Positions 9,846 through 18,475 of a DNA stretch of 64,000 nt are shown one piece after another. The stretch lies in NCBI RefSeq assembly GCF_003001815.1, contig NZ_PVMZ01000001.1:434001-498000 (forward strand). Direction: 5' to 3'. This DNA comes from Actinoplanes italicus. Its GTDB lineage: Bacteria > Actinomycetota > Actinomycetes > Mycobacteriales > Micromonosporaceae. The first letter of the stretch is position 1. Every line of letters starts with the position of its first letter. The position numbers and the translations under genes are program-made. The notes under the pieces were generated by a model. It was given only the letters and a program-made list of their open reading frames with translations. It was not told the origin of the DNA and ran no database searches.

Positions 9846-10997
9846 TTATCCGAGGGCCTGCTCGAGGTCGGCGAGCAGATCGTCAACGGTTTCGATGCCG
9901 ACAGACAGTCTCACGAGATCGGCGGGAACCTCAAGCGCTGAGCCCGCAGCCGACAGATGTGTCATCTGCCCCGGGTGCTCGATCAGCGATTCGACGCCAC
10001 CGAGCGACTCGGCGAGCACGAAGAGCTTCGCCCGGTTGCAGATGGCGATCGCCGCCTCCGGGCCGCCCGCCGCGCGGAACGACACCATGCCACCGAAGCG
10101 GCTCATCTGCTTGGCCGCGACCTCGTGACCCGGGTGGGTGTCCAGCCCCGGGTAGAGCACGCTCGCCACGGCCGGGTGCTCGCTCAGGTAGCCGACGATC
10201 CGCTCGGCGTTGTCACAGTGCCGCTCCATCCGTACGCCCAAGGTCTTGATCCCCCGGAGGGTCAGCCACGCGTCGAAGGGACCGTTGACACCGCCCATCG
10301 CGTTCTGATGGAAGGCCAGCTCGTCGCCGAACCCGTCGTCCGCGGTGATCAGCGCACCGCCGACCACGTCGGAGTGGCCGCCCAGGTACTTGGTGGTCGA
10401 GTGGATCACCACGTCGGCCCCGAGGGCGATCGGCTGCTGCAGGTACGGAGAGGCGAACGTGTTGTCCACCGCGAGCATCGCGTCGTACTCGTGGGCCAGA
10501 CCGGCCAGCTGCGCGATGTCGTTCACGTTGAGCAGCGGGTTCGTCGGCGTCTCGGACCAGATCAGCCGCGTGTGACCGGGCCGGAAGGCGGCCCGCACCG
10601 CGTCGATGTCCTGCAGCGGGGCGGCCGTCCAGTCCAGGCCCCAGCGCTCGGCCACCTTGCTGAACAGGCGGAACGTGCCGCCGTACGCGTCATTCGGGAT
10701 GACCACGTGATCGCCGGGCCGGCACACCGTACGCAGAAGGGTGTCCTCGGCCGCGAGGCCGCTGGCGAAGGCCAGCCCACGCCGCCCGCCCTCGATCGCC
10801 GCCAGGCACTCCTGCAGCGAATCCCGGGTCGGGTTGCCGGACCGGCTGTACTCGTAACCCAGGCGGGGGGCGCCGACGGCGTCCTGGGCATAGGTGCTCG
10901 TCTGATAGATGGGCGGCACCACGGCGCCGGTCCGCGGATCCGGCTCCTGGCCGGCGTGGATGGCGAGGGTGTCGAACCCGTAGCTGTTAGCCGTCAT
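9846..10997 (-). CDS. metB: Cystathionine gamma-synthase / gamma-lyase (PLP)
   Basis: A 383-residue Cys/Met-metabolism PLP enzyme. The cofactor lysine is Lys203 in HSTTKYLGGHSDVVGG; YSRSGNPTR (about 50–58) binds the phosphate of the neighbouring subunit; ETPTNPLL is also conserved. The family includes cystathionine gamma-synthase, gamma-lyase and O-acylhomoserine sulfhydrylases, not separable with certainty by eye. A metB-type gene occupies the equivalent place near greA and cbs in mycobacteria, which supports metB. No Shine–Dalgarno site precedes the ATG; a TAGCCT box lies 8 nt upstream, suggesting a leaderless mRNA. Confidence 0.92.
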   Translation of the reverse strand: MTANSYGFDTLAIHAGQEPDPRTGAVVPPIYQTSTYAQDAVGAPRLGYEYSRSGNPTRDSLQECLAAIEGGRRGLAFASGLAAEDTLLRTVCRPGDHVVIPNDAYGGTFRLFSKVAERWGLDWTAAPLQDIDAVRAAFRPGHTRLIWSETPTNPLLNVNDIAQLAGLAHEYDAMLAVDNTFASPYLQQPIALGADVVIHSTTKYLGGHSDVVGGALITADDGFGDELAFHQNAMGGVNGPFDAWLTLRGIKTLGVRMERHCDNAERIVGYLSEHPAVASVLYPGLDTHPGHEVAAKQMSRFGGMVSFRAAGGPEAAIAICNRAKLFVLAESLGGVESLIEHPGQMTHLSAAGSALEVPADLVRLSVGIETVDDLLADLEQALG

Positions 10998-11021
10998 GTT
11001 GCGCAAGGCTAGTCTCACTAG
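10998..11021. promoter_or_regulatory. Divergent, overlapping leaderless promoters for metB and HIT gene
   Basis: Only 24 bp separate two divergent start codons. On the plus strand TAGTCT (11010–11015) ends 6 nt before the HIT ATG. On the minus strand TAGCCT (11011 down to 11006) ends 8 nt before the metB ATG. Both fit the actinobacterial TANNNT -10 consensus and share the central TA pair. There is no room for ribosome sites, so both mRNAs are probably leaderless. Inferred from sequence only. Confidence 0.6.
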
Positions 11022-11464
11022 ATGGCGGACTGCGTGTTCTGCGGCATCGTTTCGGGTTCCGTTCCGGCATTCACGGTGGCCACGTCCCCGGCCGGCATCG
11101 CCTTCCTCGACATCCGCCCGGTGTTCAAGGGCCACGTCCTGGTGATCCCGCGCCCGCACATCGTCACCCTGCCGTCTCTTCCGGTGGAGGACGTGGCCTC
11201 CTACTTCGAGTTCGTCCGCCTCCTCGCCGCCGCCGTGCCCGCCGCGCTGGGAGCCCAGGGCACGTTCGTGGCGATGAACAACGTCGTCTCCCAGTCGGTG
11301 CCACACCTGCACACCCACGTCGTGCCCCGCACCAAGGGCGACGGCCTGCGCGGATTCTTCTGGCCACGCCGCAAGTACGACAGCGACGAGGAGGCAGCGT
11401 CGTTCGCCGACACCATCGGTAAGGAATACCTCCGTCTCAGCGTTGAGGATGGTGGACGAAGGGA

Positions 11465-11468
<4 letters not shown>
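11022..11468 (+). CDS. HIT-family nucleotide hydrolase
   Basis: A 148-residue histidine-triad protein. The catalytic motif HLHTHVV gives His95, His97 and His99, and an N-terminal CVFC pair (Cys4, Cys7) is typical of Hint-like members that hydrolyse AMP-linked substrates. Specific substrate unknown. It begins 24 bp from the divergent metB start with no ribosome site, and its stop overlaps the msrA GTG start by 4 nt (GTGA), so the two are translationally coupled. Confidence 0.92.
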
Positions 11469-12085
<617 letters not shown>

Positions 12086-12157
12086 CCGGCACCACGGGAC
12101 GGGCACCTCTGCGGGAGCCCTTCCCGTGTGACGATGGTGGGAAGGAGGTGGCCTGAG

Positions 12158-12481
12158 ATGCGCCGGTACGCCAAACCGATCGTCGTTGCGGACGATCTCA
12201 ACCTGCTGCGCGGGCAGACGACGGGAGTCGTCACCCTGCCGCGTCACCTCGACTGGTCCGGCGCGGCCGACTATGACCTCGACAGTCCCGGCCGGATCGT
12301 CGATCTTTACCGCACGGTCCTGATCGAGGCCACCAAACCCGACGATCTCCACAGCTTTCTCGACCGGACGGTCCTGACAAGGCTGTGGCCGTCGATCTGG
12401 CTCCCGCCGGAACTACGCCGTACGTGGGAACAGCGCTTCCCAGAGCTTCGGCGGACCGTGCCGGAGGTCCCTGCCGCGTAA
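12158..12481 (+). CDS. Antitoxin-like small protein paired with a nucleotidyltransferase remnant
   Basis: A 107-residue protein with a textbook ribosome site (AAGGAGG at 12142–12148, 9 nt before the ATG). The sequence ([37 protein letters not shown]) resembles a small actinobacterial protein that commonly precedes AbiEii-type nucleotidyltransferase genes, so it is plausibly the antitoxin or partner half of a toxin–antitoxin-like pair. I recognise this from gene pairing rather than a named domain. The partner gene 10 bp downstream is gutted (see 12492–12733), leaving this gene as an orphan. Confidence 0.6.
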   Translation: MRRYAKPIVVADDLNLLRGQTTGVVTLPRHLDWSGAADYDLDSPGRIVDLYRTVLIEATKPDDLHSFLDRTVLTRLWPSIWLPPELRRTWEQRFPELRRTVPEVPAA

Positions 12482-12491
12482 GGTCGCCGGC

Positions 12492-12733
12492 ATGGATCCC
12501 CGTCACCGCGAGCTGGCCGAGATCGCCCTTCGCGCGGCCGGCGGCGACTATGGACTCGCGCTCGCTGGCGGCTACGCCGTTCGGGAGCACGGGATGGGTG
12601 ATCGGCCGAGCGGTGACGTCGATCTGTTCACCGACTGGCAGCGCCGCGCAGACTTCCCCGCATCGACACGGAATCCCTTCGAGAGCTTCGCCAACGATTC
12701 ACCGAGTGGCAGAAGCAACTACGTCACGAATGA
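12492..12733 (+). pseudogene. Remnant of an AbiEii-like nucleotidyltransferase (middle deleted)
   Basis: The first ~50 codons from the ATG at 12492 read like the start of an AbiEii-type nucleotidyltransferase: [13 protein letters not shown] then [15 protein letters not shown], containing the G-G and DxD active-site pattern. Homology then stops. From 12662, in another frame, [20 protein letters not shown] runs to a TGA at 12731–12733 and looks like the family's C-terminal tail. A full-length gene is around 200 codons, so well over 100 codons appear lost through an internal deletion with frame change. The remnant cannot encode a working enzyme. Confidence 0.65.
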
Positions 12734-12755
12734 AACGCCGGTCCGACCCGAACAG

Positions 12756-12855
12756 TTGCCACCAGCAGTACCTGTCCGACGCGAAGAATCCGCGTGGTTA
12801 CTGCAACCACGGCCCGAACGGCATGACCTGCCCGATCGGCGTCGCCGGGAACTGA
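12756..12855 (+). repeat. Displaced copy of the msrA 3' end
   Basis: This block repeats msrA 11986–12085 almost base for base, encoding [20 protein letters not shown] and then [11 protein letters not shown] plus a stop; the final codons differ (AGN instead of ARTN). It has no start of its own and abuts the nucleotidyltransferase remnant, so it is a non-functional partial duplication in direct orientation. Confidence 0.85.
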
Positions 12856-12863
12856 ACTGCCGT

Positions 12864-13484
12864 CTATGCCCGTACGAGCTCGGCGCGCTGGAGCAGGCGC
12901 AGCCAGGCGTCGGTGAGTTCGCCCTTGTCGCGGCCCTTACGGATGCGGTGCTCCAACAGGCCGGGCCCGAGCACGAGGGAGACCAGCTCCGGGTAGCGCG
13001 GCCCGAAAACCCAATCGGCGAAGAACGTCACCGCGTCGGGTGCGATCGGGTGGTGTACCTCCTCGACGGCCTCCCAGTCGATGTTCTCCTGGAACCACAT
13101 CCAGTCCTCGACGTAGTACACGTCACCCTTGATCGGGTCGAGGCTGACGGTCTCACCGCCGCGTACGCCGAGACGGCCCTCCGTCACCGATCGCCACGAC
13201 CACATCTCCCAGCCGAGATCGATCGGCGCGGGCAGGAGCATCTCCATGCCGGGCCGGGCCTGCCACCCCTCGGCCGAACGCAGCTCGTCGGGGCAGTCGA
13301 ACCGGAAGAGTGGGCCGTCGACCCATTCGAACAGCCGGAACGCGGCCACGGCGGCCGGTGGCGCGTCCTCCGGCGCCTCGTGCAAAGCGAGCGGCGGCCC
13401 GATCTCGACCGCGAGACCCGACTCGGCCGCGACGGCGCGGCACCGCTCGACTCTGCTTCGCAACTCCTCCAGCATTCCGATCAT
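12864..13484 (-). CDS. Hypothetical protein, 206 aa
   Basis: A soluble, acidic 206-residue protein with a hydrophobic core and many tryptophans (EMWSWRSVTEGRLGVRGGE, YYVEDWMWFQENIDWEAVEE, FFADWVFGPRYPELVSLVL). No family is recognised with confidence; the overall look (FRLFEWVDGPLFRF) recalls SMI1/KNR4-like (SUKH) proteins, but this is a weak impression. No signal peptide or membrane segment. Two in-frame ATGs (13484, 13475) are possible starts and neither has a clear ribosome site. It converges on the degraded nucleotidyltransferase patch, so it may belong to accessory DNA. Confidence 0.7.
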   Translation of the reverse strand: MIGMLEELRSRVERCRAVAAESGLAVEIGPPLALHEAPEDAPPAAVAAFRLFEWVDGPLFRFDCPDELRSAEGWQARPGMEMLLPAPIDLGWEMWSWRSVTEGRLGVRGGETVSLDPIKGDVYYVEDWMWFQENIDWEAVEEVHHPIAPDAVTFFADWVFGPRYPELVSLVLGPGLLEHRIRKGRDKGELTDAWLRLLQRAELVRA

Positions 13485-13641
13485 TATCGCCGATCACGGT
13501 GGCCGGCCTCGTCCGCGAGGTTGATCAGGCCGGGCCGCGGGTGGCAAGTGGACAACCCAGATTTCACGCTGCCGATCGAAAAAAATCGACATGTCCGGAA
13601 ATCCCGCTCAGACTCGAAATCGAGCCAGCGGGAGGTGCACG

Positions 13642-13971
13642 ATGTCCCCGATCTACCACCACAACGACGAGGAGCGGGCCGCCTGGGATCTCGCCGAGAC
13701 CCTGCTCCAGCAGGCCCGCGCAATGATGCGCGAGGCCGAGACAGCCCTCGACATGTGGCGGACCGGCAAGGAGATGAACCGGCTGCGCTGCGCACGCCGC
13801 GGCATCAGCACCACCGATGCCGAGATCCGCTGGTCCGCGTCGGCCAACGCGAAGAACCATCTGACCAACAACAATTTTCACGTCGGCCTCGCCACGATGT
13901 ACTACAACGCGGCGACCGCGAATTACGCCCGCGCCCTCTATCTCCACACCCGCGACGACGCGCGCCTCTAG
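13642..13971 (+). CDS. Hypothetical small helical protein, 109 aa
   Basis: A 109-residue protein with GGGAGG at 13630–13635, seven nt before the ATG. The sequence is predicted helical, beginning with HHNDEERAAWDLAETLLQQA and ending with SANAKNHLTNNNFHVGLA and TMYYNAATANYARALYLHTR. No signal peptide, membrane segment or recognised domain. It is preceded by a comparatively AT-rich stretch around 13560–13620. Function unknown. Confidence 0.65.
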   Translation: MSPIYHHNDEERAAWDLAETLLQQARAMMREAETALDMWRTGKEMNRLRCARRGISTTDAEIRWSASANAKNHLTNNNFHVGLATMYYNAATANYARALYLHTRDDARL

Positions 13972-14068
13972 ACCTTGAGAGGTTGAGCCGTCACACCAAC
14001 CCAAACATCACAAGATCCGCCGCGGGGAGAAGCGGCGAGACGCCAGGCGGGCGGGGTGCGGGAAGGGG

Positions 14069-14242
14069 CTAGCTTTCCGGCGCGTCCTCGGACTGGGTCG
14101 TAGACGGCGGCCGGGGTGGGTCGGCCTGCGCCGGAGACGCAGGCACCGCGAGTGCCAGACCGAGAACCGCACCCGCGCCGATGAGGCGCAGGCCGGCGAG
14201 TGAGGCGGCGAGTGGGATCTGGCGGCGTTCGGACTTCTCCAT
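14069..14242 (-). CDS. Small exported protein, 57 aa
   Basis: A 57-residue product with a basic N-terminus (MEKSERRQIP), a hydrophobic stretch at about 9–36 (LIGAGAVLGLALAVPASP) ending in an AQA-type signal peptidase site, and a short Pro/Ser/Asp-rich mature part. The downstream ATG was preferred to one 12 nt earlier because GGAG lies 7 nt upstream of it. Probably secreted or lost to the membrane; function unknown. Confidence 0.45.
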   Translation of the reverse strand: MEKSERRQIPLAASLAGLRLIGAGAVLGLALAVPASPAQADPPRPPSTTQSEDAPES

Positions 14243-14349
14243 GCAGCACTCCATTCACTGGCCGGGTCACCATGATGACGCCGGCCGGGTCACCACGATG
14301 ACAGCCGAACCTGAGACACCGCTGTGCACGGGGCCTCTCAGCAGGCACC

Positions 14350-15780
14350 ATGTACAGGGTGGAGATCGCCACCGAGACCGAGCGCAAATACGACGTCCCC
14401 GCGACGTTCGAGCTTCCTGACCTGGTCGGGGCCGGAGCAATCGCCGGCGTCGACGGTGCCGAGATCCATGATCTCGACGCCACGTACTTCGACACCGAGG
14501 ACCTCCGCTTGATGAGAAATCGGCGGACACTTCGGCAACGCAGCGGCGGCAACGACGCGGGCTGGCATCTGAAGACGCCGGGTGACGGTTCCGGTCGCAC
14601 CGAGCACCGGCTGCCCGCCGAGGGTGACACGGTTCCGGACGAGCTGGTGGCCGTGGTGCGGGCGATCGTGCGGCGCCGTCCGCTGGCGGCGGTGGCCCGA
14701 TTGCGGACGCATCGGGTGGAGACGCCGCTGCGCGATGCCGACGGCCGGACCCTCGCGCTGGTCGCGCAGGATCAGGTGCGGGCCGAGTCGGAGGGCGTGG
14801 AGACCACCTGGCAGGAGGTCGAGGTCGAGCTGGTCGACGGGGACGCCACGGTGCTCGACGAGGTGGAGCAGCGGTTGTTCGAGGCCGGCGCCCGCCCGGC
14901 AGAGGGCCCGTCAAAGGTGGCGCGCGCGCTCGCCGACCGGCTCGAGTCACTGAACAAGCGCAAGAAGATCAAGGGCAAGGTCAACCCCGTTCTGCGGTAC
15001 GCCCGTGAGCAGCGCGACGCCATCGTCGGCTGGGACCCGGCGGCCCGTCGTGGCGAGCCGCGGGCCGTGCATCAGATGCGGGTCGCGACCCGGCGGTTGC
15101 GGAGCACCCTGAAGACGTACAAGCAATGGTTCCCCGAATCTGATCTGCGGGATGAGCTGCGGTGGCTGGCCGCCGTGCTGGGTGCGGTCCGCGACCCGCA
15201 GGTGCTGGAGGAGAAGCTGCTCGGCCTGGTCAGTGACGCGGGCGACGAGTTCGCCCCGGCCTCGATGCGGATTCGCGAGCATCTGGAGCACCGGATCGAG
15301 ACGGGTCGTGCCGAGCTGGTCACGGCTCTCGACTCGGACCGCTACCTGAACCTTCTCGACCGCATCGACGAGCTGGTCGACACGCGCAAGCTGGAGATCC
15401 CGGATCCGGTCGAGCGGGCCCGGCGGGTCCTGGCGAAGGCCGACCTGAAACTGGACGAGGCGCTGGACAGCGGAGTCGAGGAGGAGATCCATGACTCGCG
15501 GAAGGGCTTCAAGCAGGCGCGCTACGCGATCGAGCTGATCGAACCGGATTGCGGTAAGCCCGCGAAACGCCTGGTCAAGGCACTGACCGCGCTGCAGGAC
15601 GGTCTGGGCGCCTACCAGGACTCGAACATCGCCCGTGAGGTGCTGCGCGAGCTGGGCCAGGACAGTTTCCATTTCGGGGTGCTCTACGGCCGTCAGGAGC
15701 AGGTCGGCCGGGAGACGCTCGCCGAGGTCCCGGCTCTGGCAAGGGCGGCGCGGCGGCGAAAAGTTCGGCGAGTGTTCTGA
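14350..15780 (+). CDS. CYTH–CHAD two-domain protein
   Basis: A 476-residue fusion. Residues about 3–195 are a CYTH (triphosphate tunnel metalloenzyme) domain with the ExExK signature at Glu9, Glu11 and Lys13, cutting or binding inorganic triphosphate-type substrates with divalent metal. Residues about 215–470 are a CHAD domain with the conserved histidine surfaces (VHQMRVATRRLRSTLKTY, IHDSRKGFKQARYAIEL), known in the family to bind inorganic polyphosphate. The next gene encodes PPK2, supporting a joint role in polyphosphate handling. It probably works in the cytosol; enzymatic activity is inferred. Confidence 0.92.
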   Translation: MYRVEIATETERKYDVPATFELPDLVGAGAIAGVDGAEIHDLDATYFDTEDLRLMRNRRTLRQRSGGNDAGWHLKTPGDGSGRTEHRLPAEGDTVPDELVAVVRAIVRRRPLAAVARLRTHRVETPLRDADGRTLALVAQDQVRAESEGVETTWQEVEVELVDGDATVLDEVEQRLFEAGARPAEGPSKVARALADRLESLNKRKKIKGKVNPVLRYAREQRDAIVGWDPAARRGEPRAVHQMRVATRRLRSTLKTYKQWFPESDLRDELRWLAAVLGAVRDPQVLEEKLLGLVSDAGDEFAPASMRIREHLEHRIETGRAELVTALDSDRYLNLLDRIDELVDTRKLEIPDPVERARRVLAKADLKLDEALDSGVEEEIHDSRKGFKQARYAIELIEPDCGKPAKRLVKALTALQDGLGAYQDSNIAREVLRELGQDSFHFGVLYGRQEQVGRETLAEVPALARAARRRKVRRVF

Positions 15781-15825
15781 TCAAGCGGGTTGTGGTCTTG
15801 GCGTTCGCGGGTATGAATCGGGGTC

Positions 15826-16767
15826 ATGCAATCCGAGTTCGACCTCGCCAGCACTGAGCCCTACGCCGGCCCGATCGCCGAGCTGTCGGGCTTCCGGGTC
15901 GTCGACGACGAGGACGACGACCCCCGCCTGCTCAATCCCGATGGCCATCCGGTCGACACCTGGCGCGAGGACTACCCGTACGACGAGCGCCTCGAACGTC
16001 ACGAGTACGACCACGACAAGCGCCTGCTCCAGATCGAGCTGCTGAAGCTGCAGAACTGGTGCAAGGACACCGGTGAGCGTCTGCTGATCCTGTTCGAGGG
16101 CCGGGACGCGGCCGGCAAGGGCGGCACGATCAAGCGGTTCATGGAGCACCTGAACCCGCGCGGCGCCCGCGTCGTCGCCCTGGAGAAGCCGAACCAGCGC
16201 GAGAGCACCCAGTGGTATTTCCAGCGCTACATCAAGCACCTGCCGGCCGCCGGCGAGATCGTGCTGTTCGACCGATCCTGGTACAACCGGGCCGGCGTCG
16301 AGCGCGTGATGGGCTTCTGTGACCGCAAGGAGTACCTGGAGTTCCTCCGGGAGGCCCCGGAACTGGAGCGGATGCTGGTCCGGTCCGGGATCCGCCTGGT
16401 CAAATTCTGGTTCTCGGTCACCAGCGGCGAGCAGCGGACCCGGTTCGCGATCCGTCAGGTGGACCCGGTCCGGCAGTGGAAGCTCTCGCCGATGGACCTG
16501 AAGTCCCTGGACAAGTGGGACGACTACACCGAGGCCAAGGAGGCGATGTTCTTCTGGACCGACACGGCGGACGCCCCGTGGACGGTGGTGAAGAGCAACG
16601 ACAAGAAGCGGGCCCGGCTGGGTGCGATGCGGCACGTGCTGAACCGCTTCAAGTACGACGGCAAGGACCTGGAGGTCGTCGGGATCCCTGATCCGCAGAT
16701 CGTCGGACCGGCATCGCTGCTGGTGGAGAGCACCAACGACTCGCCGTCGATATTCCCGCGCCTGTAG
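15826..16767 (+). CDS. ppk2: Polyphosphate kinase 2
   Basis: A 313-residue PPK2, which transfers phosphate between polyphosphate and (d)NDP or NMP. Walker A GRDAAGKGG is at about 92–100, Walker B with DRSWYNRAGVERVMGF at about 149–164, and the lid loop SPMDLKSLDKWDDYTEAKEA near 224–243. The size and single kinase domain suggest a class I-type enzyme, but NDP versus NMP preference cannot be read reliably by eye. It sits 45 bp downstream of the CYTH–CHAD gene on the same strand. Confidence 0.94.
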   Translation: MQSEFDLASTEPYAGPIAELSGFRVVDDEDDDPRLLNPDGHPVDTWREDYPYDERLERHEYDHDKRLLQIELLKLQNWCKDTGERLLILFEGRDAAGKGGTIKRFMEHLNPRGARVVALEKPNQRESTQWYFQRYIKHLPAAGEIVLFDRSWYNRAGVERVMGFCDRKEYLEFLREAPELERMLVRSGIRLVKFWFSVTSGEQRTRFAIRQVDPVRQWKLSPMDLKSLDKWDDYTEAKEAMFFWTDTADAPWTVVKSNDKKRARLGAMRHVLNRFKYDGKDLEVVGIPDPQIVGPASLLVESTNDSPSIFPRL

Positions 16768-16780
16768 TGATTCAAAATCA

Positions 16781-16810
16781 TTGGCGCTGCCTCCGCCTGC
16801 TCGATAACGT
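16781..16810 (+). promoter_or_regulatory. Predicted promoter of the RNase Z leader
   Basis: TTGGCG (16781–16786) and TAACGT (16805–16810) are separated by 18 nt, a good match to the housekeeping sigma consensus, and lie just after the ppk2 stop. Transcription would start near 16817, just ahead of the short ORF described next. Confidence 0.45.
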
Positions 16811-16841
16811 GGCCGTACACGTGAAGGGAGGTGGTCCGAAG

Positions 16842-16880
16842 TTGTATAGCAACGGGACTCGTGAGGTGGCTGTCCGCTAG
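16842..16880 (+). CDS. Short leader ORF upstream of RNase Z (12 codons)
   Basis: A TTG start lies 7 nt after a near-ideal ribosome site (GGGAGGTGG, 16826–16834) and opens a 12-codon frame, MYSNGTREVAVR, ending in TAG. The GTG at 16821 is an alternative in-frame start giving 19 codons. The exceptional Shine–Dalgarno sequence on so short a frame suggests that the act of translation rather than the peptide matters. The ORF's last codons lie inside one arm of the leader's long-range inverted repeat. Confidence 0.45.
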   Translation: MYSNGTREVAVR

Positions 16881-17027
16881 CCGCTGTCCTTGACAGCTCG
16901 TTTGTGTAGCACGTCGAGACCGTGTGGCAGCGGCCGCGGCGAATATCAGACAGCCACCCGACCCCTGGGGATCCGGCCTTGTCCGACCGGACCGCGTTCG
17001 TACGCGAGCGCGGAAGTCCCCAGGGGT
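16865..17027 (+). promoter_or_regulatory. Structured 5' leader of RNase Z with competing pairings
   Basis: Three self-complementary elements are visible. GGTGGCTGTC (16865–16874) can pair with GACAGCCACC (16949–16958). GCTGTC (16883–16888) can pair with GACAGC (16892–16897) as a tight 3-nt-loop hairpin. ACCCCTGGGGA (16961–16971) can pair with TCCCCAGGGGT (17017–17027), ending 24 nt before the RNase Z start. The first arm overlaps the end of the short ORF, so a ribosome there would prevent the long-range pairing. This has the layout of an attenuator or translation-coupled switch; function is inferred. Confidence 0.5.
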
Positions 17028-17051
17028 CGCTTCATATCCAGGGGGAGTCCG

Positions 17052-17963
17052 GTGACGCGCGAGCTGGTGGTGCTCGGTTCGGCGAGCCAGGTGCCGACCC
17101 GGCACCGCAACCACAACGGTTACCTGCTCCGCTGGGACGACGAGGTGATCCTCTTCGACCCGGGCGAGGGCACCCAGCGCCAGCTGCTGATGGCCGGCCA
17201 GCCGGTCACCCCCATCCGCCGGATCTGCATCACGCACTTCCACGGCGACCACAGCCTCGGCCTGCCCGGCGTCCTGCAGCGCATCTCACTCGACAAGGTG
17301 CCGCACCCGGTGCACGTCCACTACCCGGCCGGAGGGCAGGAGTTCTACGACCGTCTGCGGCACGCCACGAGCTACTGGGACAACGCGGAGATCGTTCCGG
17401 GACCGGTGGGCGCCGGCTTCGCGGTGGAGACGTCCGCGGGCCGTCTCACCGCTCTTCCCCTGCGACACCCCATCGAGACGTACGGCTATCGCCTCGTCGA
17501 GCCGGACTCCAGGCGGATCGTGCCCGCGCTGCTGGCCGAGCACGGCATCGGCGGCCCGGTCGTCGGCGAGCTGCAGCGCACCGGCCGTCTCGGCGACATC
17601 ACCCTCGAACAGGTCAGCGTGCCCCGGCCCGGTCAGAGTTTCGCCTTCGTGATGGACACCGGCCTGTGCGACAGCGTGTACGAGCTGGCCAGTGGCGTGG
17701 ACATGCTGGTGATCGAGTCGACGTTCCTGTCCGAGGACGCGGAGCTGGCCGCCCAGGTCGGGCATCTGACCGCCGGTCAGGCCGCTGCTGTGGCGCGCGA
17801 GTGTGGCGTACGACAGCTTGTCCTGACGCATTTCTCGCAGCGATATCCGGATCCGGACCGCTTCCTGGAGGAGGCGCGCATGGAGTTCGACGGCCCGGTG
17901 GTGATCGCCGAGGATCTGGCGCGCGTGAAGGTACCGTCCCGCCGTGGTTTTCTGGTGCCATGA
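17052..17963 (+). CDS. rnz: Ribonuclease Z-type metallo-beta-lactamase-fold hydrolase
   Basis: A 303-residue protein of the RNase Z family, which removes 3' trailers from tRNA precursors. The metal motif THFHGDH (His62, His64, Asp66, His67) is intact, as are [10 protein letters not shown] near 35–44, [13 protein letters not shown], and later VMDTG and THFSQRY ligand regions. Start GTG chosen because GGGGGAG lies 4–10 nt upstream and [16 protein letters not shown] aligns with the family N-terminus. Its stop overlaps the next ATG by 4 nt (ATGA). A structured leader precedes it. Confidence 0.92.
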   Translation: MTRELVVLGSASQVPTRHRNHNGYLLRWDDEVILFDPGEGTQRQLLMAGQPVTPIRRICITHFHGDHSLGLPGVLQRISLDKVPHPVHVHYPAGGQEFYDRLRHATSYWDNAEIVPGPVGAGFAVETSAGRLTALPLRHPIETYGYRLVEPDSRRIVPALLAEHGIGGPVVGELQRTGRLGDITLEQVSVPRPGQSFAFVMDTGLCDSVYELASGVDMLVIESTFLSEDAELAAQVGHLTAGQAAAVARECGVRQLVLTHFSQRYPDPDRFLEEARMEFDGPVVIAEDLARVKVPSRRGFLVP

Positions 17964-18469
17964 CCGTTTCGCTACGTCCCGTCGAGGACGCCGACCTGTT
18001 CGCGGTGGGCGCGCTGCATCATCGTTCGCGCGCCGCCGCCTACGCGGATCTGCTGCCGCCCGAGACGTTCGCCGCACGCGGGCCGGACGCGTTGGGTGCC
18101 TGGTGGGAGGAGCGCTGGAAGTGGGAGCGGGACACACACCGGATGACCGTCGCCGAGTCGGACGGTGAGCTGGCCGGGTTCACCTATGTCGGCCCGAGCG
18201 AGACGGCCGGCGCCGCCGAGCTGTACGCGATCCACCTGGAACCCGGCCGGGTCGGCACCGGCATCGGCCGGCTCCTGATGATGAACGCATTGGAGCAGCT
18301 GACCGGCTTCGACGCCGAACGGGCCGTGCTGTGGGTGCTCGCCGACAACCCGGTGGCCCGCCACTTCTATGAGAAGGGCGGCTGGACGCCGGACGGCGAG
18401 ACCCGGGTGGCCCCGATCAACGACCAGCCGTTCGAGCAGCTGCGCTACACGTATCCGCTGGCTCGCTAG
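17960..18469 (+). CDS. GNAT-family N-acetyltransferase
   Basis: A 169-residue GNAT fold protein. The acetyl-CoA-binding loop is [15 protein letters not shown] (about 94–108), and the C-terminal [21 protein letters not shown] is typical for the family. Substrate unknown. It is translationally coupled to rnz by ATGA overlap and followed by a perfect 17-bp inverted repeat, so the rnz–GNAT operon likely ends there. Confidence 0.9.
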   Translation: MTVSLRPVEDADLFAVGALHHRSRAAAYADLLPPETFAARGPDALGAWWEERWKWERDTHRMTVAESDGELAGFTYVGPSETAGAAELYAIHLEPGRVGTGIGRLLMMNALEQLTGFDAERAVLWVLADNPVARHFYEKGGWTPDGETRVAPINDQPFEQLRYTYPLAR

Positions 18470-18475
18470 AACCGG

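Noticed and set aside
12864-13484. Confident SUKH immunity-protein call
   Set aside because: The resemblance is impressionistic and no polymorphic toxin lies nearby.
16842-16880. tmRNA or other known RNA at the RNase Z leader
   Set aside because: The sequence has no tRNA-like ends or tag ORF, and I could not match it to a known riboswitch; reported instead as an unclassified leader.
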